NCBI GenBank assembly: GCA_002455335.1 | Contig: DKKP01000231.1 | Coordinates: 1-13,371, forward strand | Length of the DNA stretch: 13,371 bases | Source of the DNA: Anaerolineales bacterium UBA6663 | GTDB lineage: Bacteria > Chloroflexota > Anaerolineae > Anaerolineales > UBA6663 | Direction: 5' to 3' | In this document: positions 1 through 6,492 of the stretch, one piece after another | Numbering within the stretch: position 1 is the first letter of the stretch | Layout: every line of letters starts with the position of its first letter | Program-made: the position numbers and the translations under genes | Notes under the pieces: generated by a model | Databases searched by the model: none | Told to the model about the DNA's origin: nothing | The model's input: only the letters and a program-made list of their open reading frames with translations

Positions 1-1
1 C

Positions 2-1549
2 GGCGATCGACGCGGCGTTCTGCAGCGCCGAGCGGACCACCTTGACCGGATCGATGATGCCGGCCTTGAGCATGTCCACGTATTGCCCGCTGAGCACGTT
101 CAAGCCGATGTTCTTGTTCTTCTGCTCCTTGGCCGTGCGGCGCACGGTGTCGATGATGACCGAGCCGTCCTGGCCGGCGTTCTGGGCCAGCTTGCGGATC
201 GGGGCCTCGAGCGCCTTGCGGACGATGTTGATGCCGACCTGCTCGTCCTCATTCTCGACCTTGAGCTTCTCGAGCGTCGTCGCGGCATTGATCAGCGAGA
301 TCTCGCCGCCGGGCACGATGCCTTCCTCAACCGCGGCGCGCGCGGCCGAGAGCGCGTCCTCGACGCGGTGCTTCTTCTCTTTGAGCTCGACCTCGGTGGC
401 CGCGCCGACGCGGATCACCGCGACGCCGCCCGCCAGCTTGGCCATGCGCTCCTGGAGCTTCTCTTTGTCGTAATCGGAAGTGCTCTTCTCGATTTCGACC
501 TTGATCTCCTCGACGCGGGCCTTGATCGCCTTAGCGGAGCCGGCGCCGTCGACGATCGTGGTGTCGTCCTTCGACGAAACGACCTTCTTGGCGCGGCCCA
601 GGTCGCTCAGGGTCGTGCTCTCGAGCTTCTTGCCGAGCTCGTCGGTGATCACCGTGCCGCCAGACAGGATCGCGATATCCTGCAGCATGGCCTTGCGGCG
701 ATCGCCGAAGCCCGGGGCCTTGACGGCCAGCACGTTGAGCATGCCGCGCAGCTTGTTGAGCACGAGCGTCGCGAGCGCCTCGCCATCGACATCCTCGGCG
801 ATGATGACCAGGTCGCGCTTGCCGATCTGGACGAGCTTCTCGAGCACGGGCACGATGTCGGCCGCGGCCGAGATCTTCTTGTCGTGGATGAGGATGTACG
901 GCTCGTTGATGACGGCTTCCATCGTGTCGGGCGAGGTGATGAAGTACGACGCGATATAGCCGCGATCGAACATCATGCCCTCAACGTATTCGACTTCGTT
1001 GTCGAGGCTCTTGCTCTCTTCAACCGTGATGACGCCGTCCTTGCCGACCTTGTCCATCACGTCGGCGATCAGCTCGCCGATCGACGCATCGGCGGCCGAG
1101 TTGGTCGCGACCGAGGCGATTTCGTCCTTGGTGTCGATCTTCTGCGACATCTTGCGCAGCTGCTCGACCACGGTGTCGGTGGCCTGCTCGATGCCGCGCT
1201 TGACCATCATCGGGTTGAAGCCCGCGGCCAGGGTCTTGAGGCCCTCGGTGACGATCGCGTGCGCGAGCACGGTCGAGGTCGTCGTGCCGTCGCCGGCGAT
1301 GTCGTTGGTCTTCGAGGCGGCTTCCTTGAGGAGCTGGGCGCCCATGTTCTCGTACGGGTCCTCGAGCTCGATCTCCTTGGCCACGGTCACGCCGTCGTGC
1401 GTGATCGTCGGCGCGCCGAACTTCTTGTCGAGCGCGACGTTGCGGCCCTTCGGGCCCAGGGTCGTGGCGACGGCGTTGGCCAGGGTGTCGACGCCGCGCT
1501 GCAGCTTGCGGCGGGCTTCTTCGCTGAAGATGAGTTGCTTGGCAGCCAT
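2..1549 (-). CDS. groEL: Chaperonin GroEL (60 kDa), partial: C-terminus beyond the left edge
   Basis: ATP-driven folding chaperone forming the tetradecameric cytoplasmic cage that works with GroES. The minus strand reads open from an ATG at 1549 to the window edge, 516 codons, so only roughly the last 25-30 residues are missing. Visible hallmarks are the N-terminal ATP-binding stretch with TLGPKGRNV, the conserved Asp just after it (NVALDKKFG), the nucleotide loop GDGTTT with its Asp near residue 87, the apical-domain segment [19 protein letters not shown], and the C-terminal equatorial segment ending in [22 protein letters not shown] lies eight bases before the ATG. It follows groES in the same operon under CIRCE control, separated by a long hairpin. 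Oddity: the usual PGGG loop near residue 415, next to the nucleotide site, reads PGGE. The family call is certain. A 494-residue ORF on the opposite strand is only its shadow. Confidence 0.97.
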   Translation of the reverse strand, partial: MAAKQLIFSEEARRKLQRGVDTLANAVATTLGPKGRNVALDKKFGAPTITHDGVTVAKEIELEDPYENMGAQLLKEAASKTNDIAGDGTTTSTVLAHAIVTEGLKTLAAGFNPMMVKRGIEQATDTVVEQLRKMSQKIDTKDEIASVATNSAADASIGELIADVMDKVGKDGVITVEESKSLDNEVEYVEGMMFDRGYIASYFITSPDTMEAVINEPYILIHDKKISAAADIVPVLEKLVQIGKRDLVIIAEDVDGEALATLVLNKLRGMLNVLAVKAPGFGDRRKAMLQDIAILSGGTVITDELGKKLESTTLSDLGRAKKVVSSKDDTTIVDGAGSAKAIKARVEEIKVEIEKSTSDYDKEKLQERMAKLAGGVAVIRVGAATEVELKEKKHRVEDALSAARAAVEEGIVPGGEISLINAATTLEKLKVENEDEQVGINIVRKALEAPIRKLAQNAGQDGSVIIDTVRRTAKEQKNKNIGLNVLSGQYVDMLKAGIIDPVKVVRSALQNAASIA

Positions 1550-1579
1550 GGTGGTGTCTCCGTGTAAGGTGTGGATCCA

Positions 1580-1661
1580 GGCTTCAGGGCTCAGGCTTCA
1601 GGCGTCAGCGCGGGTGATCCCAGTCACCCGGTCTGACGCCTGACACCTGGCGCCTGACGCC
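1580..1661 (-). repeat. Long imperfect inverted repeat between groES and groEL
   Basis: Arms of 29 bases (1580-1608 and 1633-1661) pair with about six mismatches. The inner eight bases (ggcgtcag/ctgacgcc) are perfect. Inside them sits a second perfect 7-bp stem, cgggtga (1611-1617) with tcacccg (1624-1630), closing a six-base loop. The arms are built from degenerate direct copies of a roughly 7-base unit (gcttcag, gcgtcag). Transcribed with the operon, it would form a strong hairpin just after the groES stop. It has no T-tract, so a full terminator is unlikely. Partial attenuation, RNA processing, or a dispersed extragenic repeat element are the plausible roles. Confidence 0.75.
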
Positions 1662-1667
1662 TCCCGA

Positions 1668-1985
1668 TTATTTCTTCGCCTTCTTGCCGTTGTCTTCGAC
1701 GATGGCCAGCAGGTCGCTCTCGCGCAGGATCAGGAGCTTCTTGCCATCGACCTTGAACTCGGTCCCCGCGTACTTCGCGTACAGGACGACGTCGCCCACT
1801 TTGACATCGAGCTCGACCCGCTTGCCCGAATCGTCGCGACCACCGGGGCCGGCGGCGATGACGTTGCCGCGCTGCGGCTTTTCCTTGGCCGTCTCCGGCA
1901 GGACGATGCCGCTCGCAGTGACCTCTTCGCTCTCGATCGGCTCGACCACGACGCGATCACCCAGAGGCTTGAGGGAGATAGACAT
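1668..1985 (-). CDS. groES: Co-chaperonin GroES (10 kDa)
   Basis: Heptameric lid of the GroEL folding cage, cytoplasmic. The protein has 105 residues, slightly longer than the usual 95-100 because of a Lys-rich tail (DNGKKAKK). It starts with the family signature [14 protein letters not shown]. The mobile loop that docks on GroEL lies around residues 18-33 ([17 protein letters not shown]). The core motifs [17 protein letters not shown] and ESDLLAIVE follow. AGGAG lies about eight bases upstream of the ATG. It is the first gene of the groES-groEL operon, downstream of a sigma70-like promoter and a CIRCE operator, so repression by HrcA is expected from established knowledge of that system. hrcA itself is not in this window. 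Confidence 0.98.
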   Translation of the reverse strand: MSISLKPLGDRVVVEPIESEEVTASGIVLPETAKEKPQRGNVIAAGPGGRDDSGKRVELDVKVGDVVLYAKYAGTEFKVDGKKLLILRESDLLAIVEDNGKKAKK

Positions 1986-2014
1986 AAGTGTTCTCCTGAT
2001 AGGTTAAAGATGTT

Positions 2015-2041
2015 TTAGCACTCGATCCTGTCGAGTGCCAG
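2015..2041 (-). promoter_or_regulatory. CIRCE operator (HrcA binding site) of groESL
   Basis: The left half TTAGCACTC (2015-2023) matches the CIRCE consensus at 9/9. A nine-base spacer follows, then the right half GAGTGCCAG (2033-2041), matching GAGTGCTAA at 7/9. It lies 29 bases before the groES start and just downstream of the predicted transcription start, the classical CIRCE position. HrcA bound here would block transcription and be released on heat shock. Confidence 0.93.
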
Positions 2042-2052
2042 ATCGACTTCAG

Positions 2053-2081
2053 AGTTTAGTCAAAAGGGGGATGTTCGTCAA
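2053..2081 (-). promoter_or_regulatory. Sigma70-type promoter of groES-groEL
   Basis: On the minus strand the -35 box TTGACG lies at 2081-2076 and the -10 box TAAACT at 2058-2053, with a 17-base spacer. The predicted start is near 2046, which puts the CIRCE element in the early leader, as in other HrcA-controlled operons. Confidence 0.7.
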
Positions 2082-2088
2082 GACCCAA

Positions 2089-2115
2089 TTAGCAACCTTG
2101 TTGAGCGACTGCTAA
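2089..2115 (-). promoter_or_regulatory. Second, degenerate CIRCE-like dyad upstream of the groESL -35 box
   Basis: On the plus strand TTAGCAACC (2089-2097), a nine-base spacer and GACTGCTAA (2107-2115) reproduce the 9-9-9 CIRCE layout with 7/9 and 8/9 matches to the consensus halves. It starts 74 bases (about seven helical turns) from the first CIRCE and lies just upstream of the -35 box at 2076-2081. It may be a second HrcA site allowing cooperative binding or looping. This function is inferred. Confidence 0.5.
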
Positions 2116-2141
2116 GTTGGCCGGCGCGGGGTGGCGCAGGT

Positions 2142-3455
2142 CTAGCGCGTTGGATCGACGACCCGGCCCACGAACAGGAGGGCGCCCGAGGCGCGATCTC
2201 GAATCACGTACAGGTACGGTCGATCAAGGGTCAGCCTCAGCGGTTCGGAGGGCACGGGTGCGGCGCCCGCTTCCATGATCAGCGCCGTGGCCGCCGCAGC
2301 CTCAGTGCCTGTCTCGTCGAGCGTGATATTGGCCTGATGCAGAATGGCGCTGATGAACAGATCCCGCGTGCCATCGATACCCGAAAAATCGGCCAGACCC
2401 GACTCAAAGGCAGTCTGCAACCCCAATGTCTGCAGGGCCGGTGCGAGGCCATAGCGGCTTTCGTAATCCAGCGTGGGCATGGTGAGGATCAGGTCGGTGG
2501 CGGCCAGCCCGGCGATCGCGTTGTCGAACCAGGCCTGCGTGAGCCGATCCTCGAATGCAGCGAGTTCACCTGTCTCAGGTAGGAGCGCCACAAACGACAT
2601 CCGTCCACCTGCGTAAGGCACTTCGACGATCTGGACCCCGTCGACAAAGGCATAAGGCAGGAAGCCGCTGGTCAGGATCCCCGACGAATCGACGAGCGCA
2701 CCGGCCCCTGTCGCGAAAGGCAACGGATCGGGCAACGCCACGAACTCATCGGCCCAACCGGCCTTGAAGTACACGGCGTTCGTCAACGCCAGCCGGGTGT
2801 CGGCGCTGAGTTGATCCGGCGGCACAAGGTCGGTGATCCGATCCGCCGTCTGATCGGCCACCCAGCGGTTGATCTCGCCGGCCGCCGCAGCGGGGTCGGC
2901 GAAATCGACGACATGCAGACCGGCGCCGTAGTACTCGGCCAGGAGGTCGAGATAGCTCGCCTCGAAGTCATATCCGCGCTGGCCCCAGGCCGCATTCGCG
3001 ACACGTAACTGGAAGGAGCGATCGGGTTGCGGCGTGCCGGAGGGGTCTGGCTCAGCCGCAGGCATCGGCTTGCTCAGGCTCTGATCCAGCGCGCTGAAGG
3101 TCGGATGAAGCGTCGTCGCTTCAGGGAAATGGAAGACCCGAGCGATCTCGAGAGCCGTTTCGCCGCGCGCGCCAGCCTGGGCCAGCGCAAACGCCCCGGC
3201 GATGCTGTACGGCGAGTAGATCAGGTTGCCGTCGTCGGCCCGCAGGACCTGGTAGAGCTCAAAGGCGAAGGCGCGCTGGCCAAGCGTCAGCGCGTCGATG
3301 GCCGCCATGTCTTCCTGAACAGCCAACCGCGGCCGATCGCTGCGGAGCAGGCTGGCATCCACAGTCGGCTGCGGGGTCGGCACGCTCAGGCTCAGACTGC
3401 AGGCCAGGCTGAGCGCGCCGCCCAGGGCCATCCAGTGCCAACCAGATCGCTTCAT
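2142..3455 (-). CDS. Exported serpin (serine protease inhibitor family)
   Basis: Serpins trap serine or cysteine proteases irreversibly through a reactive-centre loop that is cleaved and inserts into the central sheet. The chosen ATG at 3455 has GGAGG five bases upstream and gives 437 residues; an earlier in-frame ATG at 3518 would run back into the LCP gene. Residues 1-19 are a signal peptide ending in SLAC, probably a lipoprotein Cys at 19, although the position three before the Cys is not the usual Leu. Family segments include NLIYSPYSIAGAFALAQAGA (77-96), the shutter strand NAVYFKAGW (226-234) and the C-terminal signature DRPYLYVIRD (411-420). The hinge TGTEAAAAT (382-390), small and without Pro or charged residues after the Glu, is the inhibitory type. 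Standard counting puts P1 near Gly397, but the loop is about five residues longer than in alpha-1-antitrypsin, so P1 is uncertain. It lies 16 bases after the LCP gene, so the two are probably co-transcribed. Confidence 0.93.
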   Translation of the reverse strand: MKRSGWHWMALGGALSLACSLSLSVPTPQPTVDASLLRSDRPRLAVQEDMAAIDALTLGQRAFAFELYQVLRADDGNLIYSPYSIAGAFALAQAGARGETALEIARVFHFPEATTLHPTFSALDQSLSKPMPAAEPDPSGTPQPDRSFQLRVANAAWGQRGYDFEASYLDLLAEYYGAGLHVVDFADPAAAAGEINRWVADQTADRITDLVPPDQLSADTRLALTNAVYFKAGWADEFVALPDPLPFATGAGALVDSSGILTSGFLPYAFVDGVQIVEVPYAGGRMSFVALLPETGELAAFEDRLTQAWFDNAIAGLAATDLILTMPTLDYESRYGLAPALQTLGLQTAFESGLADFSGIDGTRDLFISAILHQANITLDETGTEAAAATALIMEAGAAPVPSEPLRLTLDRPYLYVIRDRASGALLFVGRVVDPTR

Positions 3456-3471
3456 CTCGCCTCCAAATCCA

Positions 3472-4536
3472 TTATGGGATGTCGGCGCCCTCGAGGGCAT
3501 CGCGCCCAAGGAAGCCATCGATCAACGGGCCGATGGTCTCCCGGTTCGGCAGGCTCACCGAGCCGCCGCCCGGTGAGGTCCAGGGGATGACGTAATTGCC
3601 GTCGATCGCGTAGGTGCCGATCGACTCGCGCGAGATCTGCGGGCCTGCGCAAAGCAGCATCGCGATCTCCTCGGGGCTGAGGTCGGTGCGCACCGAGCCG
3701 CGCAACGCCGCAAGCAGCGCCGGCAGTCGGGTCAGCCCATCGCCCGAGAAGACCCTGTCGCGAATCGCGAGCGCAACAAGCTGCTGGCGTTTGATCCGCT
3801 CATAGTCGCTGTCTTGATGACGCGTGCGGGCGTAGCGCAACGCCGTGAGGCCATCCATGTGCTGCAGCCCGGGCTCGAGCTCGAACACGATCGTGCCATC
3901 GCCCTCCTGCGCCGGGAACTGCGAGTCGTAGATGGCCTTCGGCACATCGACATCGATGCCGCCAAGCGCATCGACGAAACGGATGAAGGCGTCGAAGTTG
4001 ACCAGCACGTAGCGGTCGACGTTGAAGCCGAAATTCCCGGCCACGGTCGCCTTGAGCTGGCCGCCGCCGCCGCCGGGCACGTCGTAGTTCTCGCCGTAGA
4101 CGTAAGCCAGGTTGATGCGGTCCTCGGCGATCCCCGTCATGTCGACGTTGGCCTGCGCCACCCACAGGTCGCGCGGCACAGAGAGCACGCCGGCCTCTCG
4201 CTCAGCGAAACGCAGATTGGCGAACATCAGGGCGTCGGTGCGGCTGGGCACGCTGTAGTCGCCGATCCGATCGTCGACGCCAAGGATGGCCAGCGTCATC
4301 TGCTCGGGAGCGCCGCAGAAGCCACCCGCGCCCGGGCTGGGCAACGGCTCGGCCGTGGGCGCGCCGACTTCGGTCGGGGCGACCACGCCGCTGGCGTCCA
4401 CGGCAATCGCAACCGGATTGCGAAAGAGCAGCCGCAGCCAGCCTGGCCGGGCGACGCTGATCACGCCGAATACGGCAATCACCATCACGAACGCCGTGCC
4501 GGCGCCCAGTATCACGCTTCGAAAGATGCGGTCCAT
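3472..4536 (-). CDS. LCP (LytR-CpsA-Psr) family cell-envelope protein
   Basis: LCP enzymes transfer lipid-linked anionic glycopolymers onto peptidoglycan or other envelope acceptors outside the membrane. The 354-residue protein has a short N-terminus, one membrane segment (about 7-28) and a Pro/Ala-rich linker to about 70. The LCP domain starts at TLAILGVDDR (81-90). Conserved polar residues are present: Arg99 and Asp101 (SRTD), Arg122 in LSVPRDLWV, and the cluster LRYARTRHQDSDYERIKRQQ (233-252). The last part, about 285-345, resembles the tail of Actinobacteria and Chloroflexi members. Cys74 and Cys296 are the only cysteines and could form an extracellular disulfide (inference). No clear Shine-Dalgarno precedes the ATG at 4536, and a possible -10 box lies very close. 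It leads the unit with the serpin and is divergent from padR. Confidence 0.93.
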   Translation of the reverse strand: MDRIFRSVILGAGTAFVMVIAVFGVISVARPGWLRLLFRNPVAIAVDASGVVAPTEVGAPTAEPLPSPGAGGFCGAPEQMTLAILGVDDRIGDYSVPSRTDALMFANLRFAEREAGVLSVPRDLWVAQANVDMTGIAEDRINLAYVYGENYDVPGGGGGQLKATVAGNFGFNVDRYVLVNFDAFIRFVDALGGIDVDVPKAIYDSQFPAQEGDGTIVFELEPGLQHMDGLTALRYARTRHQDSDYERIKRQQLVALAIRDRVFSGDGLTRLPALLAALRGSVRTDLSPEEIAMLLCAGPQISRESIGTYAIDGNYVIPWTSPGGGSVSLPNRETIGPLIDGFLGRDALEGADIP

Positions 4537-4548
4537 GTTTGCAAAACG

Positions 4549-4554
4549 ATTTTA
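4549..4554 (-). promoter_or_regulatory. Possible -10 box for the LCP-serpin unit
   Basis: TAAAAT on the minus strand lies 12 bases before the LCP ATG, which would give a very short leader and fits the lack of a Shine-Dalgarno. No convincing -35 box sits at the right distance. Confidence 0.3.
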
Positions 4555-4607
4555 GCGTAGGGTTGGTTCCCAGGCGGAGCCTTTAGGCATCCCAACGCAA
4601 ATCGAAC

Positions 4608-4636
4608 TTGACAACTCCAATCAGATTTGCTAATAT
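4608..4636 (+). promoter_or_regulatory. Strong sigma70-type promoter of the padR operon
   Basis: A perfect -35 TTGACA (4608-4613), a 17-base spacer and -10 TAATAT (4631-4636). The predicted start is near 4643, about 25 bases before the padR ATG. The TTG that could open a longer reading frame at 4608 is the -35 box itself, so the longer start is rejected. Confidence 0.85.
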
Positions 4637-4656
4637 ATCGAAAGTTGATATATCGA
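4633..4656 (+). promoter_or_regulatory. Putative PadR operator: paired atatatcga repeats over the -10 and start site
   Basis: The nine-base unit atatatcga occurs at 4633-4641 and again at 4648-4656, 15 bases apart. The second copy contains the perfect palindrome gatatatc (4647-4654), and an imperfect TATC...GATA dyad spans the pair. The AT-rich repeats stand out from the GC-rich surroundings and overlap the -10 box and the start site. PadR family repressors commonly bind such AT-rich dyads in their own promoters, so autorepression is likely (inference). Confidence 0.6.
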
Positions 4657-4667
4657 GACTTGACCGA

Positions 4668-5027
4668 ATGACACCATCTGACTTTGATCTCCCCCTCACC
4701 CCGGCCGCCTTCCACATCTTGCTCGCCCTTGCGGCCGGTGAGAAGCATGGTTACGCCATCATGCAGGACGTAACAGCCCTGAGCGCCGGCCAGGTGCATC
4801 TCGGACCCGGCTCGCTCTACGGCACGATCAAACGTCTCCTGACCGACGGCTGGATCGCCGAGGCCGGCGAGCGCGCCTCAGAAGGCGATGAACGCCGCAG
4901 GTATTACCGTCTGACCGAGCTGGGTCAGCGGATCGTGCGCGCGGAAGCGCAGCGGTTGGCGCACCTGGTCGACCAGGCCCGCGCCCGTCGGCTCTTGCCG
5001 CGCACGTCCGGGGCCACGGACCTATGA
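4668..5027 (+). CDS. PadR family transcriptional regulator
   Basis: A 119-residue winged-helix repressor of the short PadR-s2-like type. The core LTPAAFHILLALAAGEKHGYAI (about 10-31) is the PadR helix pattern with the typical GxxHGYAI motif. It is followed by LGPGSLYGTIKRLLTDGWI, the recognition helix region, and the wing with DERRRYYRLTELGQR. The C-terminal helix (RAEAQRLAHLVDQARARRLL) would dimerise. The ATG at 4668 is chosen because the promoter occupies the upstream reading frame; Shine-Dalgarno pairing is weak. Its stop overlaps the next gene's start (ATGA), so the two are translationally coupled. The ligand is unknown. The repeats over its promoter suggest autorepression. Confidence 0.92.
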   Translation: MTPSDFDLPLTPAAFHILLALAAGEKHGYAIMQDVTALSAGQVHLGPGSLYGTIKRLLTDGWIAEAGERASEGDERRRYYRLTELGQRIVRAEAQRLAHLVDQARARRLLPRTSGATDL

Positions 5028-5809
5028 AGTGGGTGGCGACCTCGACCCGTCTCTATGCCGCGCTGCTGTGGCTCTACCCCACACGTTTTCGCGAGACGTA
5101 TGGCGTCGAGCTGCTGCAGGTCTTTCGCGATTGCGCCCGCGATGGTTACCACCGGGGTGGAGCGTGGGGCCTCGTCCAGGTCTGGGTGGGCGTCTTGCCC
5201 GATTTCTTGGTCAGCGCGGCGGAACAACACGCCGAGGAGGACTCTACCGTGTCACTCAAAATTCTCATTGGGATGTTGAGCGGGGCCGGCCTGATCGGCG
5301 GCGCGCTCTGGATCCTGGTCGGAGCCGTGAGCTTTCTGCGCCCGCCCGGCGTGCCGGGCGGCCTCTATCGAGACGTGGAGGATCTGCTCCCCCTGTTCAT
5401 TTCCGGCGTGAAGCTGGTTTCGATGGGTCTGGTCGCCGTCTTTTTGCTGCCGGGCCGCCAATGGTCGTTGCCTTATCGCTTGCTCATGCTGGTCGCCGCC
5501 GGCGGCGGCCTGGTCACCGCAAGCGTCTGGGAGTTCTTGCCAGACTCGGCCGACTGGATGGTCCTGGTCGTGGGCGTGATGTTCCAGACCACCTGCATCG
5601 CGCTCGCCGGCCTCGGGCTGCTCGGACAGGCCCGTTCACGTGTCTGGGGAGCGCTGCTGTTGACGCTCGGGGCGGCCCTGTTCGTCTTCAACTTCGAGGA
5701 TTGGCGCGCCATCTTCCTCGCGCTCTCCGGCGCGGCGGCGATGGGGCTGATGGTCTTGCTGTTCCGATCGGCGCCAGGGCCGAACCCCGGAACGCCCGCC
5801 CTGAGTTGA
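5024..5809 (+). CDS. Multi-pass membrane protein with N-terminal permease-prefix motif, PadR-coupled
   Basis: A 261-residue integral membrane protein of unknown function. The N-terminus carries WLYPTRFRETYGVELLQVFRD (17-36 core), the motif that begins many PadR-linked permeases (the 'permease prefix' seen on acidobacterial ABC permeases). Here no MacB or FtsX-like permease follows. Instead there is a hydrophobic region from about residue 79 to 247 with roughly six membrane segments (about 79-105, 122-142, 150-170, 178-200, 207-223, 229-247). The start overlaps the padR stop by four bases, so expression should track the regulator. A role in membrane stress or export controlled by PadR is a guess from context. 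The plus-strand frame that runs on for nearly 900 residues from 5029 is a GC-rich artefact. Confidence 0.82.
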   Translation: MKWVATSTRLYAALLWLYPTRFRETYGVELLQVFRDCARDGYHRGGAWGLVQVWVGVLPDFLVSAAEQHAEEDSTVSLKILIGMLSGAGLIGGALWILVGAVSFLRPPGVPGGLYRDVEDLLPLFISGVKLVSMGLVAVFLLPGRQWSLPYRLLMLVAAGGGLVTASVWEFLPDSADWMVLVVGVMFQTTCIALAGLGLLGQARSRVWGALLLTLGAALFVFNFEDWRAIFLALSGAAAMGLMVLLFRSAPGPNPGTPALS

Positions 5810-5830
5810 GCACTGCTTCATGTAGGGCCT

Positions 5831-5887
5831 CACACGAAAACGCCGGCGCAAACGCCCTCTCGGGAGGGAGTGCGCCGGCGTCGTGTG
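5831..5887. terminator. Large convergent hairpin, probable bidirectional terminator
   Basis: cacacg (5831-5836) and acgccggcgc (5840-5849) pair perfectly with gcgccggcgt (5872-5881) and cgtgtg (5882-5887), leaving a three-base aaa bulge. The apical region forms a further stem ccctc/gaggg closed by tcgg. It lies between the converging membrane-protein and lipoprotein genes. No strong T-run follows on either strand, so termination may need Rho or may rely on the hairpin alone. Confidence 0.7.
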
Positions 5888-5904
5888 CGACCATGCAGCG
5901 TCGC

Positions 5905-6453
5905 TCAGGGCGCTTCGTTTTCCTGAACGTACTGATCCCGTTGCGCAGTGAGGCGCTCCCAGATCTCGGCCGGGACGACGGCGTATACGGCGCTCTTAGC
6001 CGCATCGGCCTGCTCGACGACGCGATCCGGGAAAGCGGGCACAGTGGTCGTGGCGCCGTTGGCCGTGACCGTCAGCACCGACGAGCTCCCGCCGACGGGG
6101 ATGTCGTCGGCCTCACGCCAGACCGTCGTGAACACGTCGGCGGCGCGAAGCTGGGCGTACAAAGCGTCGAGCTGCGCGGCGTCCAGCGTGAAGGTCTCGA
6201 CCCAGGTCGGCGTCTGCTCGGAGGGATAGTCGGGCACATACGTCACGGTGCCGACGCCATCGGCCGCGATCGTGACCGAGTATTCGTAGTGATACGGCGG
6301 CGGCAGGCTGCCCTCCCACCAGTCGTACTGCACGGCGAAGTCGGCTGGCCGGACCTCAGGGGCCGGGTTGGGCGCAAACGTGGCACAGGCCAGCGAAGTG
6401 CTGGCCAGTGCGATCAGGACCCAGACGAGAAGCGGGTTACCGTTCATGGTCAT
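5905..6453 (-). CDS. Small predicted lipoprotein, unknown function
   Basis: 182 residues from the ATG at 6453; a second ATG two codons on (6447) is an equal candidate, since neither has a strong Shine-Dalgarno. The N-terminus is a hydrophobic signal ending STSLAC, a probable lipidation Cys near 23, but without Lys or Arg before the hydrophobic core. The mature part has a beta-rich pattern (YHYEYSVTIAADGVGTVTYV) followed by a helix LDAAQLDALYAQLRAADVF and a second beta section (SSSVLTVTANGATTTVPAFP). This order resembles small exported domains of the DUF6438-like kind, a weak resemblance only. It is the last gene of the sigma-factor operon, 39 bases after the bactofilin-like protein, so an envelope role is likely. 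Confidence 0.75.
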   Translation of the reverse strand: MTMNGNPLLVWVLIALASTSLACATFAPNPAPEVRPADFAVQYDWWEGSLPPPYHYEYSVTIAADGVGTVTYVPDYPSEQTPTWVETFTLDAAQLDALYAQLRAADVFTTVWREADDIPVGGSSSVLTVTANGATTTVPAFPDRVVEQADAAKSAVYAVVPAEIWERLTAQRDQYVQENEAP

Positions 6454-6492
6454 CCCAGCCCAATGACAACCGGCGTCATCGAGCAAGACCGA

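Noticed and set aside
83..1567. 494-codon open frame on the plus strand
   Set aside because: It is antisense to groEL, low-complexity in composition (rich in Arg, Asp, Leu), and matches no family pattern; GC-rich codon use opens the opposite strand.
1580..1661. groES-groEL hairpin read as a CRISPR-like or tandem repeat array
   Set aside because: The repeats are degenerate heptamers arranged as one inverted repeat, with no regular spacers.
3456..3518. 21-residue N-terminal extension of the serpin
   Set aside because: It would overlap the LCP gene end and spoil the signal peptide; GGAGG sits before the ATG at 3455.
4608..4667. TTG-initiated N-terminal extension of PadR
   Set aside because: The TTG is part of a perfect -35 box and the extension covers the promoter and operator; the ATG at 4668 gives the normal family N-terminus.
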